From the NCBI GenBank assembly GCA_905181765.1, contig CAJIYW010000005.1:62001-126000 (forward strand): a DNA stretch of 64,000 nucleotides. Direction: 5' to 3'. Numbering within the stretch: the stretch's first letter is position 1; each line of letters opens with the position of its first letter. The position numbers and the translations under genes are program-made. Source of the DNA: Flavobacteriales bacterium UBA6772. Its GTDB lineage: Bacteria > Bacteroidota > Bacteroidia > Flavobacteriales > Flavobacteriaceae. Shown one piece after another: positions 1-9,130 of this stretch. The notes beneath the pieces are model-generated. The model searched no databases. It was given only the letters and a program-made list of their open reading frames with translations, and was not told the DNA's origin.

Positions 1-273
1 TTCTACTTCCTTTTCATCTTCTACCACTTCTATCTTTTCAGGTGCTGGTGGTGGTGGTGTTTTCGGTTTTACTGGTTCCACTCTTTCAGTGATAGGAATA
101 TCCTCCTCCATCATTGCATTCATATTTGCAATACCTAAACTACTTGTGGTTTTGTCATAAGTTTTCTTTTCAATTGCAGCGTAGGTTACAAATAAGGCTA
201 ATACAAGACCAATTTGCATAAATATTTTACTGTAATTTTCTAAATTCGATTTAGGATTCTTCTTTATTTCCAT
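1..273 (-). CDS. Energy transducer TonB, N-terminal part (cut by window edge)
   Basis: The visible 91 residues start at an ATG at 273 and run off the left edge. A short basic cytoplasmic segment is followed by one hydrophobic membrane span (about residues 19-36) and then a periplasmic stretch that becomes rich in Pro, Glu, Val and Lys (repeated KP and PPPP). This is the N-terminal layout of TonB, the inner-membrane protein that passes proton-motive energy from ExbB/ExbD to outer-membrane receptors. The C-terminal domain that touches receptors lies outside the window. It is the last visible gene of the minus-strand run maeB-ruvA-sprA-gcvH-vanZ. No other family fits as well, but the call rests on the N-terminus only. 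Confidence 0.85.
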   Translation of the reverse strand, partial: MEIKKNPKSNLENYSKIFMQIGLVLALFVTYAAIEKKTYDKTTSSLGIANMNAMMEEDIPITERVEPVKPKTPPPPAPEKIEVVEDEKEVE

Positions 274-335
274 GGAATAAGAGTTTTTAATAGTTTGCTA
301 ATTTAGCTAAATTATTGTGTTAATTACAAATCTTT

Positions 336-701
336 TCATTTTTTAACTTCAATTTTTGTGCCAATCTTATTGACCACAAATAAACCTAATAAAACACCAA
401 GAGAATTCGCAATAACATCATGGTAATCTCCCGTTCTGTAAGATGTTAATGTATTTTGTAAAATTTCAATAATTACACCCAATAAAATGCAGCAAACTAC
501 AACTAGCAGTTTTTTCTTCTTTTTGTAAAATACAATCAACCAAGAGATACTTAATACGAAATATGCAAAGCAATGTTGCCATTTATCTAGATGCGTAACG
601 CCCAAGTTATATGCAGGTACTTTAATTAGGCTTAAAATTACAAGACTAAGGGTTATAGCCACCGCTATTAAAATCATTTTACCCTTTAACCAATCTTTCA
701 T
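336..701 (-). CDS. VanZ-like small membrane protein
   Basis: About 121 residues with four predicted membrane segments. The VanZ-like signature is visible: a DKWQH motif after the first helix and, near the end, a [12 protein letters not shown] segment in which a conserved Asp and Asn precede the last helix. VanZ relatives occur widely; apart from teicoplanin resistance in enterococci their role is mostly unknown. I chose the ATG at 701, which overlaps the end of gcvH by 23 bases; an upstream ATG at 713 and a downstream one at 677 are possible. The position directly after gcvH suggests co-transcription. Confidence 0.8.
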   Translation of the reverse strand: MKDWLKGKMILIAVAITLSLVILSLIKVPAYNLGVTHLDKWQHCFAYFVLSISWLIVFYKKKKKLLVVVCCILLGVIIEILQNTLTSYRTGDYHDVIANSLGVLLGLFVVNKIGTKIEVKK

Positions 702-1059
702 AAGCTGCAGCATCTAATAAATCTTCTAGTTGTGAGTTGTCAGTGAATTTAATTTTTATCATCCAACCTTTATTATAAGGATCTGTGTTTACCAATTCTG
801 GATCATCTTCTAACGTATCGTTAAATTCAATAACTTCTCCTGTTAAGGGCATAAATAAGTCAGATACTGTTTTTACAGCCTCCACGGAGCCAAATACTTC
901 ACCTTCAGCTACAGTGTCATCTAGGGTGTCTACATCTACATAAACAATATCTCCTAATTCTCCTTGTGCAAAATCTGTAATTCCTATGGTTGCAATAGTA
1001 CCTTCTATCTGAATCCACTCGTGATCTTTGGTATACTTTAATTCTGATGGAATATTCAT
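679..1059 (-). CDS. gcvH: Glycine cleavage system H protein
   Basis: 126 residues, the usual length of GcvH. This lipoyl carrier shuttles the aminomethyl group of glycine between the P, T and L proteins of the glycine cleavage system in the cytoplasm. The N-terminal YTKDHEW motif and the lipoyl-attachment region [12 protein letters not shown], with the modified lysine at Lys63, are both present. It lies 26 bases downstream of sprA on the same strand, and its end overlaps the VanZ-like gene. The other gcv genes are not in this window, so H is encoded apart from its partners. Frame intact; the call is secure. Confidence 0.97.
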   Translation of the reverse strand: MNIPSELKYTKDHEWIQIEGTIATIGITDFAQGELGDIVYVDVDTLDDTVAEGEVFGSVEAVKTVSDLFMPLTGEVIEFNDTLEDDPELVNTDPYNKGWMIKIKFTDNSQLEDLLDAAAYERLVKG

Positions 1060-1085
1060 TTTAATAAATTTATTTTGTTAATTAT

Positions 1086-4000
1086 TTAATTACCTCCTAA
1101 ATTATAGATAATATTAAATCCTCCATTTATGGCTTGTCTAGGGAAAGTTGTAGAGATTGCATATTTAGATGTTTGATGATTGTAATAAAAAGATGCTGTT
1201 AAACTACTACTCAATCTATAATCGGCTGTAAATTTAATAGAAAATAATCTTTGTCCACCACTAATTTGGTTATTATCTTCATCTACAGACCTAATTTGTG
1301 TTAAATTATCTCTTAAAGAAACATCTGCTCTTAAATTAACATCTCCTTTTAAGGTTTGTTTTTTACCTGTAAACCGCGTATTTACTTTTACATCCTTAAA
1401 AACATACCCCATTCCAAGAATATATTCTGTTCCTTTTATATCTGTTAAAGTGCTATTATTAAAATTCATAGTAAGTGTCCTGTCACTTTTTACTTCACCT
1501 CTTAGAGAAAATGAATTACGCATTTTCATGTCAAGTTTAATTAAAGGAGAAAATTCATCTACCAATGTAGCTGCAGAAACTAATAATTGAGGTTCATAGT
1601 TCCCTGCAGAGTTACTATTTGAAAATGCATTTGCACTATCATATTGTAAATTATTGGTAAAACTAGAGACCGTATATGAAGATTTATAACCATGAGAAAT
1701 AACAAAGCTGCTAAAGTTTCTTTTAAAGAAACCTAATTTCATGAATCCAGAATAACGCAAAGTCCAATTTGGTATCGGTATATTTCTAAATAAACCTGTA
1801 TTTATTTTATTGGGATTAGAACCAGAATATGCCGCCATAAATGCTGGTAACAATACTTGCTGACTATTTCTTCCAAAGCCATCAATGGGTGCACCGGTTT
1901 CTTTAGCCAGTCTGTTTGCGATGATGCTTCTATATTCTTTCATTGTTTGAAACAAGGCATCTCCATCAGTAAATGCTGTTGCAATCATTGCATGACTGGT
2001 ACTAAAATTTCCTGTCTCAAAAGCTGGTGCGCTAAAATCTAAAGCACCCGTAGATGATCCATTCTCTACAATATCTAGTTGTTGCGATAAATCTCTAGTT
2101 TTAATTTGATTCCCTCGAACATCAATATTTAAATCTTTAATAGGTTTTAATGTGAATGTATAATCTAATTTATTATAATGTGTTCTGCTATATGTTTTGT
2201 TGTAGTACTCGCTATTATTAGGGTCTCTAGGACCTACGAGCCAACCATTTTGTAAAGCGGTGTTTCTAATATCTACTTGACTACCAAAAGCAAATGAAGT
2301 TGGTGCACCCCCTAGAAAGCCAATATCTTGTGTGTAACCCGGTAGATATTGTCCGTTATTTTCGGAATAACTTACTTTACCCTGTTTTACAGAAGTGGCA
2401 ACCGTGTACAAACCTTTTAAAATTTTCTTTGCAAGGGGTATTTTATTTCCAAGGTATCCAATTCTACGATGTTCTCTTTTGTAATTGTTTTGCAATGCAT
2501 CTAAGTTATCCTTTCTTTTAATTTCTAAGGTTTTTATTTTTTTAGTAGCTGTTAAAATTTCAGTTGAAAGTTGCTCTCTTTTTTGCAGTATACTTGTTTT
2601 TTCTTCTGGAGATAATTTTTTATCGAGTTCTTTATCTAAGGTTGCAATTACTTTTTCTATGCTTTTAATTTTTTCTTTTTGAGCTTGTAAAGTTTCTTTA
2701 AAACCTTTTAAAACCTTTGCTATTTTTCTTTCTTTTTTCTTTAGATAAAATGGTTTGTTAAATCTTTTGATTTGTTTTACCATTTTTAATGTATCCGTTA
2801 AACGCTCTCTTTTCGTTTTTGCCCATTTTTCAAATCCTAAACTCTTGTAAAATTTTTCAAATGAAAACGTAGTATTTAAATTATGTGTATTTGCATTCTG
2901 AATAACATTACCTACTAAATCGACATACGCAACATCAGTTCCGTCAATATCAATTGTGCTTTGCGCTGCCGCTTGCCAATCAAAATCTGCAGTATACCCA
3001 TAATCTGCTTTTATCCAGCTTAAAAAAGGAATTTTTGCCAGTGGTAATTGATACGTACCATTTAGTTTCTGATGGTAATGATTTGCTCTTCCTGTATTAA
3101 AAAATTCATCAAAAATTTGAACTTCATCGTTAGAACCAAACGTATCATAAATATAACTATTGGTGGCATTAAAATTAAATTGAAGCGATTTTGTTAAATC
3201 GAAACCTACGGTATAATCCCAATCAAATAAAAATCTACGTTGTTTTAATTCTGGTTGATCAGATAAACCCTCAACTAAATTTCTAGACTGTTGTTCTGTA
3301 AAGTTTCTATTGATTCTAGAGTTTACAGCAACATTAGACGGAATAGGATTAAAGTTAAAGTCTTTTATTAGCTTTAAATATTTACTCTTTAAAAATCCAA
3401 TGTTTTTAAAAGGTTCTATAGATTTTCCTTGAAAGTTATAATTGTAGTTTGCTCCGGCAGTTGCACTTTCATTACTGTATTTTTTTATATTATAATCTCT
3501 GTGAAACTCTTTGTTGTGTGCATAAGAAACAGATAGGTTTTCTACATTATAAAATTTAGGTTTTTTCGTTGAATTAGGGTTTCTATTTTTCTTTACATTT
3601 ATAAAACTAATACTACTCCTTTTAGTATAATCTCTAGAAAATTCACTATTTGGATTTTGGTCTATCGCATCTTCTAAGGTAACATCTTGATATTGAGGAT
3701 CAAATTTTGGATCTATAAAAGTTTCACCAATACTATAACTCATAGGCAATTGTATGCCCCATTTCTTAGGTGTTAGTACTTTACCTAGGTTAATAGTAGT
3801 TGCAATGTCATATTGCTTGGTCTCGTCCAAGCTGCGTTGGTTTATCCTGTCTTCTACATTACCAAAGCCTACGGTAGACATACTTCCGGCTAGAGATACA
3901 TTCGCAACATCTGCAAAATTTGCATCGGCATTTAAAACGGCAGCCCAACCCCCTTTATTGTCAAAGCCAGCGGAACGCAATTCATTAAACCAAACTTCTG

Positions 4001-7000
4001 CACTTCTATTATTTAAAGTAGTGTTTTTAATTCCTAGCATAATAGTTCTTAATTGTGCTAAAGTTGGGTTTCCTTTTACGCTAATGGTATATGGAAAATC
4101 TGTATTTTGTTCTTGAGATTGGAAAACTTCAGAGACAGGGAAATTAGCACTATTTCTTTCTAACTTTACTTTGCCAAAGGTCTCTAAAAAGGCATCTAAA
4201 TTATTAGCTTCTGGCCAAATATCTAATGCAGAGGTTCCATTTAATGATACTGTAAGTGGAATTTCAATTTGATAAAAGTTTTCATTTAAATCTGTACCTA
4301 ATCTAATAATTGCAGAGATATCGCCGTCATTTAAAATAGAATTTTTAGTATCTTGTTGTAAGTGCATAAACATTTTTAATTGTTTAAAACGTCTTAAATC
4401 TACACTAATATTTTTATAAATTGCTCTTATTTCGTCGGGTTTTAATTGGTTTACTTTTAAAGTTACAGATTGTTCGTTTTGTAATTGTACCGTAGTACTT
4501 CCTTGTAAACGTTCTCTTTCAATTCCTGGGGGCTGTATGTAACTTCCCTCATTTTGCTCTATGCTTACAACACCAACTTCAAAAGCATTTAATTCTTCCT
4601 GTGTTAATTCTCTGTCTGTATTTGTATTTGGGTCCAAGGTTCTTACATAGCGTCTCCAGTCTCCACGAACTAAATCTAATTCACCAAAACGAATTACAAT
4701 AGGCATTTTAAAGTTCGTTAAAAACATTCTGATAAAACGAATACTATTAAAATCTGAAATTCCATTTATTGGAGTTCCGCTTCTTACAGGAACCCTAAAT
4801 TGATACCATTTTGTTTCTTGAGTACTTCCGTTATCTAAAGTAACGGTAGTTGTTTTTTCGTCAACAACATACCCAACTCCTTTCTTTAAATCTGCTTGAT
4901 TCATAGAAACCTTGTACTCAAAATAACTTTCTACAGTATTCATTGTTTGGTCTCTGTTAATGTCTTCTGTATCTGGATAGGATGTAGATGAAGTTGGATA
5001 GGATTCTGTGCTTTGATTTAACGTTTGTGAGTTTCCTTGCGTATTATTATAATCTTTATATCTAGTTATTAAAGATGCATTTATTGCATCTAAATTAGCG
5101 CCTCTAAAAAACTGAAAATTATCTGCTGCAGGGTCAATTAAGCTTGAATACTGCCCAATATTGTCAAGTTGTTTTTCTTCAACATCCTTTAAACCATCAA
5201 AACCAAGATCTTGATTTGCACGCGCAGCATCTTGCTCATTAAAGGCATAAATAATCGAAGGATTTCTAGGAACATCTCCCCAAATCGTCGAGTTTACATT
5301 GTTTCCATCTACTTTTAAACCGTCTTCTGGCAAACCGTTTTCGTACATTTTACGGTTGTCTTTTAAAATATCTTCAGAAATATTACCTAAGTTAATGTAT
5401 AAATCTCCAATTTGATTTGTAATATCATTAGGGTCTATTCCTTCTGGCAAACCTTCTTCTGCGGTTAAAGAGTAATTTTGATATGGATCCATAATCCAAA
5501 ATTGCATGTATTCTACATTTGCTTGGTCAAAATTATTAGTAGTTAGCGGACGCATAATTCCACCCCAATTTTCTTGAGGCTTTAAGAGCGTTACTGTATT
5601 GCTAGATGCATCTATAGCTACTTCATTAGGATCTTGATTAAAATTATAAGAACCTCTTTCTTGAGGGAAGTACGCTAAATCTAAAGTTCTAACTAAAGAG
5701 TTTTGTGTAATATCTAGTTGAACATTAGGAAATAATTCTCTATAATTAATTTGTCTTGTTTCTGCCCTAGAAAGTTCATTTGCATCTACACTTGAAGGTG
5801 TATTTCCTGCGCCATAAAATATTTGATCTACACGATACCAGGCTAGTTTTCCTCTTTTATAATTATAAGATAAGTTATCACTTTCGCCATTTAAATTTGG
5901 AAAATATTTTGGTGTACTTGCCTCATACCAATCTAATGCAGATAGCAAGCTAATAGGTATTTGAGAAGCTTCAAAATCATCTATGTAAGAAGTTGCAGAT
6001 CCGGTAACGTCTATTCCATTTGGTGAACCTGGTATTAAATAAGCGATATCTCCTCTTAAAGATAAATTAGAGACTGCATCTGTATCTACAAAAGGTAGTT
6101 TATTTGCCAGTTTTGTAAAAAATGGAACTTCCGAAGAATAATCAAAGTTAAAACCCAGCATAGTATTGTTTATAGGTTCTGCACCAAAATTAACTTTAGG
6201 TGTTAAAGGTCTTTCTTCTATATTTAAATAGGTTGCCCCTACAATTAACTCGTCAGAAAATTTATGCTCCACATCAATACCAAAAAATGTCTTTCTTTGT
6301 TGATTAAAAACTGCATTATTTTCTGTAGAAACACTAATTGGCACACCAGATGCGCTCAAACCAGGGTCTATTATTTGAACTCTTCCTAATTGATAATCTA
6401 CTACATAATCTACACCTTCTACTAACTGTCTTCCGCCGGCAGAAACTCTCACAGAACCTCTTGGTACATTAAATGCACCAATAGGAATTCCACCAGAATT
6501 TTCTGATTTAAAATATCCTTTTAAGAAGTATTTGTCTTTACTCTGAAAGTTGTTTTTTATATTAATTTTTGTGTTTAAATATAATTCTTTAAACAAGTAC
6601 GTTGCGTCTAAAGGATTTGTTAAGGCATCTTCTAAATCATTTCCAAAAGGTTCTGGTTCAGGAAAAAATATAAATCCATTTTCTGAGTTTACCGTAACTC
6701 CTTCTACATAATCGAAATAACCATCGGATGTTCTAAACTGACTTTGATCTAACTGATCTAAATTTAAAACCTGTAATAAAGGTAGGTTAGAGATACCCGT
6801 AGTTTGGGCATTTTGTAAAACATTAGAAGGGATTCCTGTTTGGTCATCTCTATATTGAATTTCAAATCGAAAGCCGTCTTGTGTTAGCGGGAAAGCGCCT
6901 AAAGCATACACGTTTTTCATCATTAAACGCCAAGTAGGAAAAGACTCATCTAAACCGGTAGTACTATTTGGACGTTTAGTTTGTAAAATTTCTGAGCGTA

Positions 7001-8510
7001 ATAATTTTACAGCCAAATTATTTGGTGCTTGAATTCCGTCATTTGAAAACTCACCAACTTTAAAGGAATTTTTTGTGCTTCCGTTCACGTTACCAGCAAC
7101 CGTATATTCGTAGGCAACTGCTAAAACTTCTCCATCATTTAACCTTCTATTTAATGATATAAAACCTAATTGCGGATTTAAACGATATTCATTTTGATTT
7201 AATTTTCTAGCATTTTCTAAAACGGAATAATTTGTTCCATTTTGCATGTTATAAGGTAATAAAGAGCTGTCTACTGTAGAAATATCTCTAATGTTGCCAT
7301 TAGCTATAATTTCTGTACCAATTCTGTTAGCACCATTAAACGGAAGGTTTTTTCCAGATACTTGCGCTTGTGTAATGGAGTTACTTAAAACTACACCATT
7401 TTCATCAACTAGAACATTAGGTTCAGATTCACCGATATCTGCAAAAGCCACAATACTTCTAAAATCTTCTGTACTTGCATTTCTATTGGTAATCCAAACT
7501 TCTACTCTCGTAATATTTATAGGACTACTTATTAAAGGGTAATTTTTTAGTGAATTAGCATAGTTATCTATAAAGTACTGAGACAGAAAAAAGTGTCTAT
7601 CATTGTCATAATCTGTAGTTCTTAGCTCAAATTCTTGAATAGAGGCACCACCTTCTGCAACCACAGTTTTACTTTCAGAATTTTGTTGAGAAAAAACGGC
7701 GGTAATATTTGTATTACCAAACTGTAATTTTGTTTTTACACCAAATAAACTTTGCGCTCCGTTAATCAAAGAATTTTTAATAGGCATAGAAATATTACCA
7801 GCTTCCAGGCCCTGTATTATTCCGTCTTCATTATATTCTACATCAGACAGTGCTGGTGGTATAAATTGAATTTTTACTAAATTCTGAAAATCAAAAGAAG
7901 CCTGTGTATCATAATTTGCAGACACCTCTAATCGTTCCCCGACTTTTGCACGAATACTTGCGTTTATTTGTTGATCAAAATCAAACGTTAGGTTGCTTCT
8001 GTTTTCTTCTGAAATTTGCGGATTGTCTGTATTCTGATAAATAAAACCAAGCTTTAAGTTTAAATTACCAGTTGGTGTTACCTTCACTTCTGTACCGCCA
8101 AAAATAGTTTCAAAAAATTTATTATTTATATAATATGTTGGTAATAAATCTTTTTGAGCTGTTTTGGCTCCTTTTTTCTTGCTATTTGTTGCACTTACCT
8201 TGTCTTTAAAGTATTGCAACATATCTCTTTTTAATCTATATTGTTGGTATTCTTTTGGTGTTAAATAAATAGGAGTTCTTGTAGCATAATTTCCAATTTT
8301 TTCAACAATAACATATTTGTTTAGTAGCTTATCAAAAATAATTTCTTTTTTAGCTAAATCATCTAAGTACAAGCCTCCTTTTTGGGTGTTTTTAAAATTG
8401 TAGCGTAAGTTGGTACTATCTTTTTGGCTGTTATTTTGGCCGTAAGATGCTGAGATTACCGCAAGAGTAACAAGGAGTACTAAAAAAATTCTTTTAAAAA
8501 AGGGACTCAA
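1086..8510 (-). CDS. sprA: Cell surface protein SprA (type IX secretion translocon)
   Basis: 2474 residues, the right size for SprA/Sov, the very large outer-membrane beta-barrel through which T9SS substrates cross the outer membrane; it is needed for gliding and surface adhesin export. The N-terminus has a signal peptide (hydrophobic core ending SYGQ). The rest is long beta-rich barrel sequence with many aromatic-ended strands. One exception is a Lys/Glu-rich, coiled-coil-like stretch at roughly residues 1900-2000. The start is a TTG at 8510, four bases after the ruvA stop; I see no better ATG. The reading frame is intact over 7.4 kb, unlike several neighbours. The two T9SS-sorted proteins at 21353-24029 and 46341-53724 are plausible cargo. 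Confidence 0.96.
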   Translation of the reverse strand: MSPFFKRIFLVLLVTLAVISASYGQNNSQKDSTNLRYNFKNTQKGGLYLDDLAKKEIIFDKLLNKYVIVEKIGNYATRTPIYLTPKEYQQYRLKRDMLQYFKDKVSATNSKKKGAKTAQKDLLPTYYINNKFFETIFGGTEVKVTPTGNLNLKLGFIYQNTDNPQISEENRSNLTFDFDQQINASIRAKVGERLEVSANYDTQASFDFQNLVKIQFIPPALSDVEYNEDGIIQGLEAGNISMPIKNSLINGAQSLFGVKTKLQFGNTNITAVFSQQNSESKTVVAEGGASIQEFELRTTDYDNDRHFFLSQYFIDNYANSLKNYPLISSPINITRVEVWITNRNASTEDFRSIVAFADIGESEPNVLVDENGVVLSNSITQAQVSGKNLPFNGANRIGTEIIANGNIRDISTVDSSLLPYNMQNGTNYSVLENARKLNQNEYRLNPQLGFISLNRRLNDGEVLAVAYEYTVAGNVNGSTKNSFKVGEFSNDGIQAPNNLAVKLLRSEILQTKRPNSTTGLDESFPTWRLMMKNVYALGAFPLTQDGFRFEIQYRDDQTGIPSNVLQNAQTTGISNLPLLQVLNLDQLDQSQFRTSDGYFDYVEGVTVNSENGFIFFPEPEPFGNDLEDALTNPLDATYLFKELYLNTKINIKNNFQSKDKYFLKGYFKSENSGGIPIGAFNVPRGSVRVSAGGRQLVEGVDYVVDYQLGRVQIIDPGLSASGVPISVSTENNAVFNQQRKTFFGIDVEHKFSDELIVGATYLNIEERPLTPKVNFGAEPINNTMLGFNFDYSSEVPFFTKLANKLPFVDTDAVSNLSLRGDIAYLIPGSPNGIDVTGSATSYIDDFEASQIPISLLSALDWYEASTPKYFPNLNGESDNLSYNYKRGKLAWYRVDQIFYGAGNTPSSVDANELSRAETRQINYRELFPNVQLDITQNSLVRTLDLAYFPQERGSYNFNQDPNEVAIDASSNTVTLLKPQENWGGIMRPLTTNNFDQANVEYMQFWIMDPYQNYSLTAEEGLPEGIDPNDITNQIGDLYINLGNISEDILKDNRKMYENGLPEDGLKVDGNNVNSTIWGDVPRNPSIIYAFNEQDAARANQDLGFDGLKDVEEKQLDNIGQYSSLIDPAADNFQFFRGANLDAINASLITRYKDYNNTQGNSQTLNQSTESYPTSSTSYPDTEDINRDQTMNTVESYFEYKVSMNQADLKKGVGYVVDEKTTTVTLDNGSTQETKWYQFRVPVRSGTPINGISDFNSIRFIRMFLTNFKMPIVIRFGELDLVRGDWRRYVRTLDPNTNTDRELTQEELNAFEVGVVSIEQNEGSYIQPPGIERERLQGSTTVQLQNEQSVTLKVNQLKPDEIRAIYKNISVDLRRFKQLKMFMHLQQDTKNSILNDGDISAIIRLGTDLNENFYQIEIPLTVSLNGTSALDIWPEANNLDAFLETFGKVKLERNSANFPVSEVFQSQEQNTDFPYTISVKGNPTLAQLRTIMLGIKNTTLNNRSAEVWFNELRSAGFDNKGGWAAVLNADANFADVANVSLAGSMSTVGFGNVEDRINQRSLDETKQYDIATTINLGKVLTPKKWGIQLPMSYSIGETFIDPKFDPQYQDVTLEDAIDQNPNSEFSRDYTKRSSISFINVKKNRNPNSTKKPKFYNVENLSVSYAHNKEFHRDYNIKKYSNESATAGANYNYNFQGKSIEPFKNIGFLKSKYLKLIKDFNFNPIPSNVAVNSRINRNFTEQQSRNLVEGLSDQPELKQRRFLFDWDYTVGFDLTKSLQFNFNATNSYIYDTFGSNDEVQIFDEFFNTGRANHYHQKLNGTYQLPLAKIPFLSWIKADYGYTADFDWQAAAQSTIDIDGTDVAYVDLVGNVIQNANTHNLNTTFSFEKFYKSLGFEKWAKTKRERLTDTLKMVKQIKRFNKPFYLKKKERKIAKVLKGFKETLQAQKEKIKSIEKVIATLDKELDKKLSPEEKTSILQKREQLSTEILTATKKIKTLEIKRKDNLDALQNNYKREHRRIGYLGNKIPLAKKILKGLYTVATSVKQGKVSYSENNGQYLPGYTQDIGFLGGAPTSFAFGSQVDIRNTALQNGWLVGPRDPNNSEYYNKTYSRTHYNKLDYTFTLKPIKDLNIDVRGNQIKTRDLSQQLDIVENGSSTGALDFSAPAFETGNFSTSHAMIATAFTDGDALFQTMKEYRSIIANRLAKETGAPIDGFGRNSQQVLLPAFMAAYSGSNPNKINTGLFRNIPIPNWTLRYSGFMKLGFFKRNFSSFVISHGYKSSYTVSSFTNNLQYDSANAFSNSNSAGNYEPQLLVSAATLVDEFSPLIKLDMKMRNSFSLRGEVKSDRTLTMNFNNSTLTDIKGTEYILGMGYVFKDVKVNTRFTGKKQTLKGDVNLRADVSLRDNLTQIRSVDEDNNQISGGQRLFSIKFTADYRLSSSLTASFYYNHQTSKYAISTTFPRQAINGGFNIIYNLGGN

Positions 8511-8514
8511 TTGG

Positions 8515-9097
8515 TTATAGATTTTTTAAAGCTAATTTTATGATTTGTTCAACAGTAGCATCTGTATTTTCTTTTACAATAGCAGAAACTAATTTTTCTG
8601 ATTGTTTTCTTTGAAAACCTAAGACCTCTAATGCAGATAACGCTTCATCTTTATTTGTATTGTTTACACCGACAGAAACTTCATCAATATCAAAAGTCTT
8701 TAATATTTTATCTTTTAAGTCTACAATAACTCTTTGTGCTGTTTTTGCACCAATACCTTTTACAGATTGAATAACGGCAACATTTTCTGACGCAATTGCT
8801 TGCTGAATTTCTTCTGAAGTCATAGAAGATAACATGGTTCTTGCAATACTTGGACCGACGCCAGAAACAGAAATTAAGAACTTAAAAATTGCTCTTTCTG
8901 TTTTGTTGATAAATCCAAAAAGTGTGTGCGCATCTTCTCGTATAGAAAGATGCGTATATAAAACTACGTTTTCGTTTGAAGGCAGATGCACTATATGTAT
9001 TTAAAGAAATGTGCAATAAATAGCCAACACCATTGCAGTCAATAACAACCTCTGTTGGATTTTTCTCAACTAACCTTCCTCTAACCTGTGTTATCAT
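8515..9097 (-). CDS. ruvA: Holliday junction helicase subunit RuvA (frameshifted by one base)
   Basis: RuvA binds four-way junctions and loads the RuvB motor for branch migration. The N-terminal OB-fold part (MITQVRGRLVEKNP at 9097 onward) and the rest (from LPSNENVVLYTH to the C-terminal RuvB-binding domain) lie in different frames. Removing one extra base at about 8986 joins them into a 193-residue protein, the normal RuvA length. The HhH region (FLISVSGVGPSIART, VKGIGAKTAQRVIVDLKDK) is intact. The gene sits between maeB and sprA, four bases from sprA. I read the break as a sequence error or very recent mutation, because both halves show no other decay. Confidence 0.9.
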
Positions 9098-9130
9098 AAA
9101 AATATTTTCAGACTTCTAAAGTACTGCTTT

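Noticed and set aside
1857..4116. Plus-strand open frames opposite sprA
   Set aside because: They have no recognisable domain, poor codon patterns and lie wholly inside a conserved 7.4-kb gene.
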